From positions 1,054,001-1,118,000 of the forward strand of contig NZ_UGHK01000002.1 in assembly GCF_900450705.1 (NCBI RefSeq): a stretch of 64,000 nucleotides of DNA. Direction: 5' to 3'. Below the pieces are notes generated by a model. That model was not told where the DNA came from. It did no database searches and saw only the letters and a program-made list of their open reading frames with translations. The DNA is from Avibacterium paragallinarum (GTDB lineage Bacteria; Pseudomonadota; Gammaproteobacteria; Enterobacterales; Pasteurellaceae). A program made the translations under genes and the position numbers. Shown one piece after another: positions 28,368-38,026 of this stretch (positions within the stretch are counted from its first letter, which is position 1; each line of letters starts with the position of its first letter).

Positions 28368-29009
28368 CTATTTTTGTGGATAGTTATTTTTAACTTTAGT
28401 AATACTCTGAAAAATTTGTTTTACTTGATTATTAAATACGGCACTATCTAAAATACTTGCATTTCTACTAAACTCGAAATTATTTTTTCCTGGAAATGGT
28501 GTAACACTTTCATCTTGTAAACGAAATACTATAACATTTTTAGGTAATCTCTTGTCTAATCCTTGTTTTAAATACTGTTGATAACTACGATCTCCATAGG
28601 GTTCCGCCTGTTTATCATTGTCCATAATAAAAACATAAAGATTATTTGTTGTTTTGGCTAATGCTCCCATATATTTTCCCAACAAATCAATTCTAGGCAT
28701 CATCAAAATAATCTCTGCACTTTTTGTAAGCTTATGAAGTTTATTATTAATTCGATAACCATTTTTAGCTAGCTCAAGCAATGCATCACTTTCATAACGT
28801 TCACCGAGAAAAACAATGGGAACATAAGGTTTACCCGTGATAAAGTCATACTTATATTGATTTTTCAAGTCATTAACTTCCTCTTGAGTCAATTCGTATG
28901 CTTTTTTATTATCTGGCACTTGTACCGTTTCAGTTGCATAAGCCGATGTTGCCGAAAAAAAAGCAGCAACCACAACAAAATAAAGTTGTTTATAGAAAAT
29001 TTTAAACAT
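28368..29009 (-). CDS. Secreted protein of unknown function
   Basis: 213 residues. A signal peptide (about 1-26, FVVVAAFFSATSAYA) predicts export to the periplasm or beyond. The mature part has no cysteines and begins with a Lys/Glu-rich helix. The middle alternates strands and helices (YVPIVFLGERY, SAEIILMMPRIDLLG, NLYVFIMDND, NVIVFRLQDES), which suggests an alpha/beta fold. I do not recognise the family. It is single, between two terminated units, and its codon use is AT-rich. Confidence 0.75.
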   Translation of the reverse strand: MFKIFYKQLYFVVVAAFFSATSAYATETVQVPDNKKAYELTQEEVNDLKNQYKYDFITGKPYVPIVFLGERYESDALLELAKNGYRINNKLHKLTKSAEIILMMPRIDLLGKYMGALAKTTNNLYVFIMDNDKQAEPYGDRSYQQYLKQGLDKRLPKNVIVFRLQDESVTPFPGKNNFEFSRNASILDSAVFNNQVKQIFQSITKVKNNYPQK

Positions 29010-29064
29010 TTATTACACCTTTTTCTTAAGAAGCCTTTTCTACAATTAATTGATAGATTGTGTT

Positions 29065-30570
29065 TTATTTCTGTTTCATCGCTGGGAATAAAATCACATC
29101 GCGAATTGACGGGGCGTTAGCAAAGAGCATTGCTAAGCGGTCAATACCTAAGCCCTCGCCAGCCGTTGGTGGCAAGCCGTGTTCAAGTGCGGTAACAAAA
29201 TCTTCATCTTTAAACATTGCTTCATCATCACCCGCTTCTTTGGCAGCCACTTGTGCATCAAAGCGTTCTGCTTGGTCTTCTGCATCGTTAAGCTCTGAGA
29301 AACCGTTACCAATTTCGCGACCACCGATAAATAATTCAAAGCGATCGGTTACTTCTGGGTTTTCATCATTACGGCGTGCTAATGGTGAAATTTCCGCTGG
29401 GTGAGCCATTAAGAACGTTGGCTGAATTAAGTGATGTTCTGCCACTTCTTCAAAAATTGCATTGACGATCGAGCCTAAGCCCCAAGATTTTTGTACTTCA
29501 ATGCCGAGTTTGGAAGCCAAGGCTTTGGCACGATCGAGGTCGTACAGATCCTCTTTCACGATACCTTTATCTGCACCGTGTTTTAAGATCGCATCGTGCA
29601 TTGTGATTCGCTCGAACGGTTTGCCGAAATCAAATTCATAATCACCGTACGGCACGATGGTTGTGCCTAAAATATCTAAGGCCAACTTGCGTAATAACTC
29701 TTCGGTGTTATCCATTAAATCGTGATAATCCGCATAGGCTTGGTAGTATTCGATCATTGTAAATTCTGGGTTATGACGCACCGATACGCCCTCGTTACGG
29801 AAGTTGCGGTTGAGTTCAAACACGCGTTCAAAGCCTCCCACCACAAGACGTTTGAGGTAAAGCTCTGGGGCTATACGCAGATACATATCAATGTCTAAAG
29901 CATTGTGATGGGTCACAAATGGACGTGCTGCTGCACCACCGGGGATCACTTGCAACATTGGGGTTTCCACTTCGATAAAGCCTTTACTGATGAAGTATTC
30001 ACGCATTCCCGCAATTACTTTTGAACGGATAATAAAAGTGCGGCGAGATTCTTCGTTAGAAATGAGATCCAAATAACGCTGACGATAACGCATTTCTTGA
30101 TCCGAAAGACCGTGGAATTTGTCTGGCAACGGACGTAATGCTTTGGTTAAAAGTTGAACTTCACTGGCACGTACAGTAAGTTCATTGGTTTTGGTTTTGA
30201 ACAATGTGCCTTTCACGCCCACAATATCACCTAAATCCCAGTTGCCCACATCATCAGCATAAACGCCCTCAGGCAGGTTATCGCGGGCGATATAAAGCTG
30301 AATGCGTCCGCTCATATCTTGCAAGGTTACAAAGGTGGCTTTCCCCATAATACGGCGTGTCATAATACGCCCAGCCACTTTCACTTCTACACCTTGCTCT
30401 TTTAAGGCTTCGCCATCAACCTCATCATATTGCTGATGTAAATCCTGTGCCAACGCATCACGGCGGAAGGTATTAGGAAACGCATTGCCTTTTTTACGCA
30501 ATGCCGCCAATTTTTCACGGCGAACCAACATCTCACCGTTTAAATCTAATTCTTGAGTTTGTTCTGTCAT
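29065..30570 (-). CDS. lysS: Lysyl-tRNA synthetase, class II
   Basis: 501 residues. N-terminal OB-fold tRNA-binding domain (about 60-150), then the class II core: motif 1 around [15 protein letters not shown], motif 2 [22 protein letters not shown], and motif 3 [10 protein letters not shown] near the end. It charges tRNA-Lys. lysS, prfB, dsbC and recJ stand in the same neighbourhood as in H. influenzae, with a Fic gene inserted here between lysS and prfB. Confidence 0.97.
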   Translation of the reverse strand: MTEQTQELDLNGEMLVRREKLAALRKKGNAFPNTFRRDALAQDLHQQYDEVDGEALKEQGVEVKVAGRIMTRRIMGKATFVTLQDMSGRIQLYIARDNLPEGVYADDVGNWDLGDIVGVKGTLFKTKTNELTVRASEVQLLTKALRPLPDKFHGLSDQEMRYRQRYLDLISNEESRRTFIIRSKVIAGMREYFISKGFIEVETPMLQVIPGGAAARPFVTHHNALDIDMYLRIAPELYLKRLVVGGFERVFELNRNFRNEGVSVRHNPEFTMIEYYQAYADYHDLMDNTEELLRKLALDILGTTIVPYGDYEFDFGKPFERITMHDAILKHGADKGIVKEDLYDLDRAKALASKLGIEVQKSWGLGSIVNAIFEEVAEHHLIQPTFLMAHPAEISPLARRNDENPEVTDRFELFIGGREIGNGFSELNDAEDQAERFDAQVAAKEAGDDEAMFKDEDFVTALEHGLPPTAGEGLGIDRLAMLFANAPSIRDVILFPAMKQK

Positions 30571-30636
30571 TTGTTTTACCTTTATTAAAAAATAAAATGT
30601 GTTTGATTTTTAGGTCACAAATTGTGATCTTAATGT

Positions 30637-31311
30637 TTATTTTGCTTTTTCTACAATCATCTCAATAGTATCTTGAACGCTTTTTTCCAGCAATATTTTC
30701 ATTTTTTCCACATCAGAAAAAGCATCGTAATACATTGGGCGATCTTCAAACTTTATTGTAGTCAGCGGATAACCTGCTTTGAGTAATTCTAAATTCAGTA
30801 AAAGCCGCCCAGTACGTCCATTTCCATCAATAAAAGGATGGATACGTTCAAAAGCAATGTGAAACTCTGCTAATTTATAGAAAAAATCTTGCTCGTATTT
30901 ATCTTCATCTTTGCGGTGATAATTTTCTAAAATTTGTTCCAAACGTAGACTGATTTCAAAAGGCTCAGCGGTTTTCACATCAGTATTTAGAATTTCAACA
31001 AGCTGCGTTCTAAATCCTGTTCTTTCTGGTTCAACCAATGCCTGAATTTCACGAATGGTACGCAAAGATAAAGGCTCTTGGGCTTTCGCTAATTCAAAGA
31101 CAAAATGCAATGCGCGATGATGATTTTCCACATCGCGAATATCTTTAAGGGGTTTTGATACGCCAAAACCATCTTTTAAAACGGTAACCGTTTCCCCTAA
31201 AGTCAGACTATTATTCTCAATTTTATTGGAATGATAATTATAGAAATAAATTAAATCATCATTAATAAAGGGCAGAGCCTTGAGAATTTTGTTGATGTCA
31301 TTCCTGGTCAT
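30637..31311 (-). CDS. Fic-domain protein with N-terminal inhibitory motif (class II)
   Basis: 224 residues. The Fic core HPFIDGNGRTGR lies at 158-169 with the catalytic His158, preceded by the flap region. Near the N-terminus SNKIEN at 28-33 fits the inhibitory helix pattern (S/T)xxxE(G/N), so the enzyme should be held inactive by its own Glu32. Such proteins transfer AMP, or more rarely other nucleotide parts, onto a target protein. No separate antitoxin gene is adjacent. It lies 15 bases before prfB in the plus-strand order, on the same strand and downstream of prfB in transcription. Confidence 0.9.
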   Translation of the reverse strand: MTRNDINKILKALPFINDDLIYFYNYHSNKIENNSLTLGETVTVLKDGFGVSKPLKDIRDVENHHRALHFVFELAKAQEPLSLRTIREIQALVEPERTGFRTQLVEILNTDVKTAEPFEISLRLEQILENYHRKDEDKYEQDFFYKLAEFHIAFERIHPFIDGNGRTGRLLLNLELLKAGYPLTTIKFEDRPMYYDAFSDVEKMKILLEKSVQDTIEMIVEKAK

Positions 31312-31326
31312 TTTGTTACCTTGAGC

Positions 31327-32431
31327 TTATAACCCAGCCTTCAAACTCGCCTCAATAAATCTGTCTAAATTACCGTCTAGCACGGCTTGGGTGTTGCGGT
31401 TTTCTACGCCCGTACGCAAATCTTTGATGCGTGAATCATCTAACACATAAGAACGAATTTGGCTGCCCCAACCAATGTCGGATTTGTTGTCTTCCATTGC
31501 TTGTTTTTCCGCATTTTGCTTTTGTAGCTCCAATTCGTAGAGCTTGGCTTTAAGCTGCTTCATCGCTTGATCTTTATTTTTATGCTGTGAACGATCATTT
31601 TGACATTGCACCACAATACCACTTGGAATATGGGTAATTCGTACCGCACTTTCGGTTTTATTCACGTGCTGTCCGCCCGCACCTGAGGCTCGGTACACAT
31701 CAATGCGTAAATCCGCAGGATTGATTTCAATATCAATATCAATATCGTCATCAATTTCAGGGTACACAAAAGCGGCGCTGAAAGAGGTGTGGCGGCGGTT
31801 GTTGGAATCAAACGGGCTTTTACGCACTAAGCGGTGAATCCCTGTTTCGGTGCGTAGCCAACCAAATGCGTATTCGCCAGAAATGCGAATAGTGGCCGAT
31901 TTTATGCCTGCTACATCGCCGTCTGAAACTTCCATTAATTCCGTTTTAAAGCCTTTGCTTTCCGCCCAACGCAAGTACATTCGCAACAGCATTTCTGTCC
32001 AGTCTTGTGCTTCCGTACCGCCTGAGCCTGCTTGCAGATCCACATAGCAATCCGCCGCATCATTTGCACCACTAAACATACGGCGAAATTCAAGCCCAGC
32101 GAGTTTTTGCTCAAGCTCGTCTAATTCAGCAACGGCTTCGTTGAAGGTGGCTTCGTCTTCCGCTTCAATGGCGAGTTCAAGCAAGCCGTCCACATCATCT
32201 AACCCTTGTTGCAAATTGTTGATGGTATTCACCACGCTTTCAAGGCTAGCACGCTCTTTGCCTAAGGCTTGGGCTTTTTCTGGCTCGTTCCACACATCGG
32301 GCTGTTCCAGCTCGGCATTCACTTCTTCTAAACGTTCGACTTTGCTATCAAAGTCAAAGATACCCCCTAAGGGTTGCCGTGCGTTCAGCGAGGTCGGCAA
32401 TTTTATTTTTGATTGGATTAATTTCAAACAT
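31327..32431 (-). CDS. prfB: Peptide chain release factor 2, with programmed +1 frameshift
   Basis: The true start is ATG at 32431 ([25 protein letters not shown] in two stretches). Codon 26 is an in-frame TGA, and the rest continues in the +1 frame to 31327, 367 residues in all. The main frame has EELEQ-type early helices and the GGQ loop ([18 protein letters not shown]). RF2 ends translation at UGA and UAA, and low RF2 favours the shift, so it regulates itself. A start at 32427 in the other frame ([11 protein letters not shown]) is an artefact. Confidence 0.97.
32353..32368 (-). promoter_or_regulatory. RF2 recoding site
   Basis: Read on the minus strand: AGG GGG TAT CTT TGA C. The Shine-Dalgarno-like AGGGGG before the slippery CTT and the TGA followed by C are the canonical RF2 elements. 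The TGA is codon 26, as in E. coli. Confidence 0.97.
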
Positions 32432-32591
32432 AAATTCAGTTCTATCTAATTTTGCATATAAGAGCCGAATTATATGCTATTTTAGCCCAATTTGGTAGGT
32501 CAATTATGTTGAAAGCCTTTTCCTATTAGCTTGTTGATTGGGCTTGTGATAGAATCCGCCTTTCACAAGGAATAGACATCAGGAAAGAAAA

Positions 32592-33278
32592 ATGAAGAAA
32601 ATCATTACCGCACTTTCGTTAGCCGCGTTGTCCGTCTATGCCGTGGCAAGCGATGCACAAATTGAAGCGCAATTAAAAAAACTTGGCGTATCACAAATGG
32701 AAATTAAGTCATCGCCGATCAATGGCTTAAAAACAGTTATCAGCAACGAAGGCATTTTTTACGCTTCCGAAGACGGCAAATATGTGCTGCAAGGTCAGCT
32801 ATATGCGCTAACTGATAAAGGTGCGGTGGATTTAACAGGAAAATTTTTGCTAGATAAATTAAATAGTTATAAAAATGAAATGATTGTTTATCCAGCAAAA
32901 AATGAAAAATATGTGGTAACCGTGTTTATGGATATTACCTGCCATTACTGCCATTTATTACATCAACAACTTAGCCAATATAATGATTTAGGCATCACCG
33001 TTCGTTACCTTGCATTTCCGCGCGGTGGCTTAAATAACAATACAGCAAAACAAATGGAAGCCATTTGGCAGGCGAAAGATCCTGCGCAAGCCTTAAATGA
33101 AGCGGAAAAAGGCAACCTGCCGAAAACCTTAAAAAATGCTGATATCGTGAAGAAACACTATGAACTTGGTGTGCAATTTGGTGTGCGTGGCACGCCAAGC
33201 ATTGTTACGCCGAAAGGTGAGCTTATCGGTGGTTATTTACCGCCAAAAGAATTGCTCAAAGCCTTGCAAGAAGAATAG
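32592..33278 (+). CDS. dsbC: Thiol:disulfide interchange protein DsbC
   Basis: 228 residues. Signal peptide (about 1-20, ending AVAS-D), an N-terminal dimerisation domain (about 21-80), then a thioredoxin fold with active site CHYC in MDITCHYCHLLHQQ and the cis-proline loop RGTPSIV. It acts in the periplasm as a disulfide isomerase, kept reduced by DsbD. The active site has H in the second position where E. coli has G. The gene is divergent from prfB and upstream of recJ, as in H. influenzae. Confidence 0.95.
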   Translation: MKKIITALSLAALSVYAVASDAQIEAQLKKLGVSQMEIKSSPINGLKTVISNEGIFYASEDGKYVLQGQLYALTDKGAVDLTGKFLLDKLNSYKNEMIVYPAKNEKYVVTVFMDITCHYCHLLHQQLSQYNDLGITVRYLAFPRGGLNNNTAKQMEAIWQAKDPAQALNEAEKGNLPKTLKNADIVKKHYELGVQFGVRGTPSIVTPKGELIGGYLPPKELLKALQEE

Positions 33279-33342
33279 GTATAATACAAATTATGAAAAA
33301 TTTCTTATATACCCATTTAATCTAGATGATCTTTTGTGGGTT

Positions 33343-33543
33343 CCCTTCAGTCTTGCCCGAATGGAAGTTAGATTTTTAGGCGAAAAAAATTGTAATTTTG
33401 TGTAGCGGAGCGAAACAAAATCTCTTTTTTCGCCGCTCGGAAAATCTAACTGGAATGAGGAAAAGCGAGACTGTAGGGTGTGCTTTCTTTTGCATACTTT
33501 GCTTTGCACAAGCAAAGAAAAGTAGGTCGCCCTTTTAGGGCGA
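33343..33543. repeat. Large imperfect palindrome plus two small hairpins, dsbC-recJ
   Basis: 33343-33478 folds on itself: CCCTTCAGTCT pairs loosely with AGACTGTAGGG, AGTTAGATTTT (33366) with AAAATCTAACT (33441), and GGCGAAAAAA with TTTTTTCGCC. Then come ACTTTGCTTTGC / GCAAAGAAAAGT (33496-33523) and TCGCCCT / AGGGCGA (33527-33543). There is no coding potential. It looks like a dispersed non-coding repeat or mini element; it fills most of the 295-base gap. Confidence 0.7.
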
Positions 33544-33573
33544 AACCTAAAATGTGTTTAAGGATTTTATTTC

Positions 33574-35292
33574 GTGATCAAAACAATCCAACGCCGCCCC
33601 ATTAGCACAGCACAGCCGATTAGCGATCACCCATTGCTTGATCGCCTTTACCGTGCTCGGCAAATAAAAACACCGCAACAATTAGACCGCACTTTGAAAG
33701 CGATGCTTTCACCCCATCAACTTTTAGAAATGGAGAAGGCAGTGGCGTTGCTGGCAGAAGCACGAATGGCACAAAAACGCATTGTCATCGTGGGGGATTT
33801 TGATGCGGACGGAGCAACCAGCACCGCACTCACCGTGTTGGCATTGCGTCAGCTTGGTTTTCAGCAGGTGGATTACCTTGTCCCTAACCGTTTTGAGCAG
33901 GGCTACGGGCTGAGCGTTGAGGTGGCAAAACTGGCGTTGGAAAAAAACGTTGAAGTGCTGATCACGGTGGATAACGGTATTTCTTCCTTTGAGGGGGTGA
34001 AATATTTAACCCAACAAGGCGTGCAAGTGGTAGTAACAGATCACCATTTACCCGCTGAAACCTTGCCCGAAGCGGACGCCATTGTGAACCCTAATTTACC
34101 CCAATGTGCTTTTCCCTCGAAATCCTTAGCGGGCGTTGGCGTTGCGTTTTATGTAATGTTGGCATTGCGCGCTAAGCTGCGAGAGCTGGGCGTTTTTGAT
34201 GTGAAAACCCAGCCCAATTTTACCGAGTTGCTGGATTTAGTCGCCTTAGGCACGATTGCCGATGTTGTGCCGTTGGATCAAAATAACCGCATTTTAGCCT
34301 ATCAAGGGTTGCAACGAATCCGAGCGGGGCGTTGTCGCTATGGCATTCAAGCCTTGGCGGAGGTGGCAAATCGCGATCTGAGCCGTTTTAGTGCTTCCGA
34401 TCTCGGCTTTGCTATTGCCCCTCGCTTAAATGCCGCAGGGCGGTTGGACAATATGTCGGTAGGCGTGGAATTGTTATTGGCTGAAGATATGCCTTCCGCC
34501 CGTGCTTTGGCATTGGAGCTAGATGGCTTGAACCAAACGCGCAAAGAAATTGAACAGGGAATGAAGCTCGAAGCGCTAGAAATTTGCCGAAAATTGACCG
34601 CACTTACGCCACCGTTGCCCACTGGCATTGTGCTGTATCAGGCGGATTGGCATCAAGGTGTATTGGGGATTTTGGCTTCAAGATTGAAAGATCAGTTTCA
34701 CCGCCCCGTGATTGCCTTTGCACAGGATCAAGCAGGCGTGCTTAAAGGCTCGGCACGATCCATTGAGGGGCTGCACATTCGTGATGCGTTGGAACGGTTG
34801 CATTCTCGCCACCCTGACATCATTTTGAAATTTGGCGGACACGCAATGGCAGCGGGATTGAGCATTCAAGAAGAAAAATTTAGTGATTTTCAACGCTTAT
34901 TTAACGAGGTGGTGGAAGAGTGCTTAGACGAAAAAGATCTACAAGGCATTGTGTGGACGGACGGCGAACTGGCAAGCCAATTTATGAATTTGGATACTGC
35001 CGAGCTTCTCAAACAAGCAGGCCCTTGGGGACAAGCCTTTCCTGAGCCCGTGTTTGACGGTGAGTTTAAGCTCTTACAACAGCGTTTAGTGGGGGAGCGT
35101 CATCTTAAAATGATGGTTGAGCCGCAAAATGGCGGGCCATTACTCGATGCCATCGCGTTTAATGTGGACACCCGTTATTACCCCGATCTTTCGCTGAAAA
35201 AGGTAAAACTGGCATATAAATTAGAGGTGAATGAATATCGCGGGCAGCGTAACATTCAGCTCTTAGTGGACTACATCGAACCTTTAGCATAG
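33574..35292 (+). CDS. recJ: Single-strand DNA exonuclease RecJ
   Basis: 572 residues from a GTG start (AAGGA 9 bases upstream). The DHH superfamily motifs are present: VGDFDADGATSTALT, the DNG of ITVDNGISSFEG, the DHH itself in VVTDHHLP, then DHHA1 features (FGGHAMAAGLS). It degrades single strands 5' to 3' in RecF-pathway repair, mismatch repair and base excision repair. Confidence 0.96.
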   Translation: MIKTIQRRPISTAQPISDHPLLDRLYRARQIKTPQQLDRTLKAMLSPHQLLEMEKAVALLAEARMAQKRIVIVGDFDADGATSTALTVLALRQLGFQQVDYLVPNRFEQGYGLSVEVAKLALEKNVEVLITVDNGISSFEGVKYLTQQGVQVVVTDHHLPAETLPEADAIVNPNLPQCAFPSKSLAGVGVAFYVMLALRAKLRELGVFDVKTQPNFTELLDLVALGTIADVVPLDQNNRILAYQGLQRIRAGRCRYGIQALAEVANRDLSRFSASDLGFAIAPRLNAAGRLDNMSVGVELLLAEDMPSARALALELDGLNQTRKEIEQGMKLEALEICRKLTALTPPLPTGIVLYQADWHQGVLGILASRLKDQFHRPVIAFAQDQAGVLKGSARSIEGLHIRDALERLHSRHPDIILKFGGHAMAAGLSIQEEKFSDFQRLFNEVVEECLDEKDLQGIVWTDGELASQFMNLDTAELLKQAGPWGQAFPEPVFDGEFKLLQQRLVGERHLKMMVEPQNGGPLLDAIAFNVDTRYYPDLSLKKVKLAYKLEVNEYRGQRNIQLLVDYIEPLA

Positions 35293-35406
35293 GCAAAGCA
35301 AATGTGCCCTGTGGTTCTTCCTGCAGGATATTCGTAATATCGTACAAAATTACGCGAGATAGCAGTATAGGACGTTTAATTAACAAACAACGACAAGAGA
35401 AAAAGA

Positions 35407-36099
35407 ATGAAAATAGGCATTGTTGGAGCAATGGCACAAGAAGTCGCCACCTTAAGCTCGCAAATGGAAAATAAAACCACCACTCAAATTGGCGGTGCAA
35501 CCATCTATCAAGGCAAAATTAACGGCAAAGAGGTCGCCTTATTGCAGTCGGGCATTGGCAAAGTGGCAGCCGCAATGGGAACAACGGCATTATTACAACT
35601 GGCTCAACCTGATGTCATCATTAACACGGGATCAGCGGGCGGCGTGGCTCAAGGGCTTAAGGTGGGCGATGTGGTGATCTCCACCCAAACCGCACACCAC
35701 GATGCCGATGTTACGGCGTTTGGCTACGAAAAAGGACAACTTCCCGCCTGTCCCGCACGCTTTAATTCTGATGAAAAACTGACCGCACTTGCTTTACAAG
35801 TGGCACAAGCACAAGGGCAAAATGTCCACCAAGGGTTGATTTGCTCAGGGGATAGCTTTATTCACGGCGGAGAAGCCTTAACACAAATTAAGCACGATTT
35901 CCCTGATGTCATCGCGGTGGAAATGGAAGCTGCTGCAATCGCTCAAGTTTGCCACGCTTTCAATGTGCCATTTGTGGTGGTACGAGCCATTTCTGATGGC
36001 GGTGATGGAAAAGCTAGCATCTCTTTTGAAGAATTTCTTCCGCTCGCTGCCAAACAATCTTCCGCAATGGTGTTGGCGATGATCAATAAACTGTCATAA
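35407..36099 (+). CDS. mtnN: MTA/SAH nucleosidase (MtnN/Pfs)
   Basis: 230 residues. Starts [16 protein letters not shown] as in the family. [18 protein letters not shown] is the phosphorylase-fold core, [12 protein letters not shown] carries the substrate-binding glutamates, and AISDGGDG has the catalytic Asp. It splits methylthioadenosine and S-adenosylhomocysteine, recycling methionine and giving the precursor of autoinducer-2. Confidence 0.96.
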   Translation: MKIGIVGAMAQEVATLSSQMENKTTTQIGGATIYQGKINGKEVALLQSGIGKVAAAMGTTALLQLAQPDVIINTGSAGGVAQGLKVGDVVISTQTAHHDADVTAFGYEKGQLPACPARFNSDEKLTALALQVAQAQGQNVHQGLICSGDSFIHGGEALTQIKHDFPDVIAVEMEAAAIAQVCHAFNVPFVVVRAISDGGDGKASISFEEFLPLAAKQSSAMVLAMINKLS

Positions 36100-36111
36100 A
36101 CATTCCAAATT

Positions 36112-36138
36112 AAAGCCTTAGTGATTATCTAAGGCTTT
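36112..36138 (+). terminator. Terminator after mtnN
   Basis: A perfect 10-bp stem (AAAGCCTTAG / CTAAGGCTTT) with a 7-base loop and a short T-run. Confidence 0.8.
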
Positions 36139-36197
36139 TGATTATGTTTAAAATCCTATATCTATAGTATGACTTATGCCTTTATCAATTAAAAAAA

Positions 36198-36960
36198 CTA
36201 AGGTCGTATGTTTTCTCCAGAAAGAATAATCTCAACACGTCTATCTGGTTGTAAGCAATGGATTAACGCTTTCGTCGCTTTATGCCCTTTACAATGTGTT
36301 GTAATAGGATTGTCTTCACCTTGAGAAGTTACTGTCATATTTTTATTCAACCCCTGAGCTTTCAAATAATTTGCAATTGACTCTGCTCGTTTTAATCCTA
36401 GTTGCTTATTGTATTGCTGACTTCCTAAACGATCGGTATGTCCGATCAAAGCAATATGTTTAATATGAGAATGCTCTATTTTCATCAAAATATTATCAAT
36501 TTTGTCACGTTCTTTTGGTAATAAATCAGGTAGTGTGGATTTATTAAACGCAAATAGTGCATCAGTATTAAGTTTGAATGTTGTTGTAACCGATTTCGGA
36601 CTAGGTAAATTGTATTTTATTCCCAGTGTACCGCGGTATCCATAGAAACGTTCACGTTTTCCAAACGCCTGTTCATAACGAATATCAGCATAAAAGACGA
36701 TATTTGCTTTTAAAGGGAATTGGATACCTATTCCCGCATCCCACCACGTTGTCACATAACGGGAATTTATCGGAAGATTATTCACATAAGCGGTATATTG
36801 ATGTTTAAAATCGTGCCAAATATTCGCCGTTGCATATATCGTTTTTTGCTCTCTTTGTCCACGATTGCTCATTATATTATATGCCCCTCTAACCCCAACA
36901 CGACCAAGCAAACGATGGACTTTCGGAAAAGTGATTTCTGTATCATCCAGTTTAATATTT
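36198..36960 (-). pseudogene. 5'-truncated autotransporter-barrel/OmpA-domain fusion
   Basis: The frame is open from the IS edge at 36960 to the stop at 36198 (about 253 residues), and no proper start is left. The first part resembles the last strands of an autotransporter barrel (WWDAGIGIQFPL, IVFYADIRYEQAFGK, YGYRGTLGIKYNL). It passes straight into an OmpA-type linker and peptidoglycan-binding domain (FKLNTDALFAFNKSTL; the core LIGHTDRLGSQQYNKQLGLK with RAESI; two cysteines in CKGHKATKALIHC). Autotransporters do not normally carry this tail. An IS1016-like element removed the 5' part, so it is probably dead. Confidence 0.7.
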
Positions 36961-37679
36961 GGGGCTGTAGTAGATTAGCAACAATGATATACTACAAAAA
37001 TGAAGATAACATATTGTAAATTAAAGCAATCCATACAGAAAAAACTGCTTGAGTTTTTTGTCGCAGAAGTTACTGCAAGAACAGCAGCAAATTTGCTAGA
37101 TATTCAACCGAATACAGCCGCTTTGTTCTACCATAAAATCAGGCTTGTGATTGGCTATCATTTATCCCTTGAAGTTAACGAGATTTTTGAGGGGGAAATT
37201 GAACTAGACGAAAGCTATTTTGGTGGTCATCGAAAGGGAAAACGAGGACGAGGACGAGGAGCGGCTGGAAAAGTTGCTGTTTTTGGGTTACTAAAACGAC
37301 AAGGAAAGGTATTTACTGTTGTGGTTGAAAACACCAAGAGTGAAACATTACTCCCTGTTATTAAAAGAAAAATCAAGCCTGATAGCTGGGTTTATACGGA
37401 CACTTATCGCAGTTATGATGCACTTGATGTGAGTGAATTTCACCACGAACGAATCAATCATTCCGAGCTATTTGCGGTGAAACAAAATCATATTAATGGC
37501 ATTGAAAATTTTTGGAATCAGGCGAAGCGGATACTGCGAAAATATAATGGAATTAACCGAAAAAACTTTCCTTTATTCTTGAAGGAATGTGAATTTCGGT
37601 TTAACTTTGGGACACCAAAAGAGCAGTTAAAAATATTGCGAAAATGGTGTGAAATTTAGGGCTAATCTACTACAGCCCC
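36961..37679 (+). mobile_element. IS1016-like element of the IS1595 family (719 bp)
   Basis: Inverted ends GGGGCTGTAGTAGATTAG. It differs from the other four IS1595-family copies in this window. No 8-bp duplication is seen: the flanks are TAATATTT on the left and ATATTTTT on the right. This suggests deletion or recombination next to the element. Confidence 0.9.
37000..37659 (+). CDS. IS1016-like transposase
   Basis: 219 residues. The IS1595/ISXO2 core motifs are all present: [28 protein letters not shown] and [14 protein letters not shown]. The N-terminal helix-turn-helix (VTARTAANLLDIQPNTAA) is similar to that of the other IS1595-type transposases here but clearly diverged. It appears intact. 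Confidence 0.93.
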   Translation: MKITYCKLKQSIQKKLLEFFVAEVTARTAANLLDIQPNTAALFYHKIRLVIGYHLSLEVNEIFEGEIELDESYFGGHRKGKRGRGRGAAGKVAVFGLLKRQGKVFTVVVENTKSETLLPVIKRKIKPDSWVYTDTYRSYDALDVSEFHHERINHSELFAVKQNHINGIENFWNQAKRILRKYNGINRKNFPLFLKECEFRFNFGTPKEQLKILRKWCEI

Positions 37680-37688
37680 ATATTTTTT

Positions 37689-37707
37689 ATTAATGATAAT
37701 TATTATT
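37689..37707. promoter_or_regulatory. Fur box
   Basis: Matches GATAATGATAATCATTATC at 15 of 19 positions. It lies about 10 bases beyond the IS1016-like element, on the side where the promoter of the truncated minus-strand gene would have been. pntA is 320 bases away. The rest of the 350-base gap 37680-38026 shows nothing else I can name. Confidence 0.6.
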
Positions 37708-38026
37708 GTTTTTAATGTCAACAAATGAGACTACTTATCAAGCATAAGATCGATAAAGGGCTGAACTTGGCTTGTGGATTCCTACTTGAAAATAGAACTT
37801 CGGTAAAAATTGTATCAAAACATTATCCATCGTTACCCTTAAGTAACACGATGAATCTAAATAGTGGCGTGATTTATCGGTAAATTTTTTCGATGCAATA
37901 TGTAAAATCTTTTTGTATGTTATCTAGAATAAGTGGTACAGTTAGGACGGTTTGACTTTTGTCATTTTATGGGCTGGAAAGCGTGATTTTCCAGATTGTA
38001 TCATCAACCAATTTGAAGGAAACATT

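Noticed and set aside
32357-32427. Alternative RF2 start [11 protein letters not shown]
   Set aside because: It is the wrong frame upstream of the programmed frameshift; the proper N-terminus MFEINPIKN lies in the other frame.
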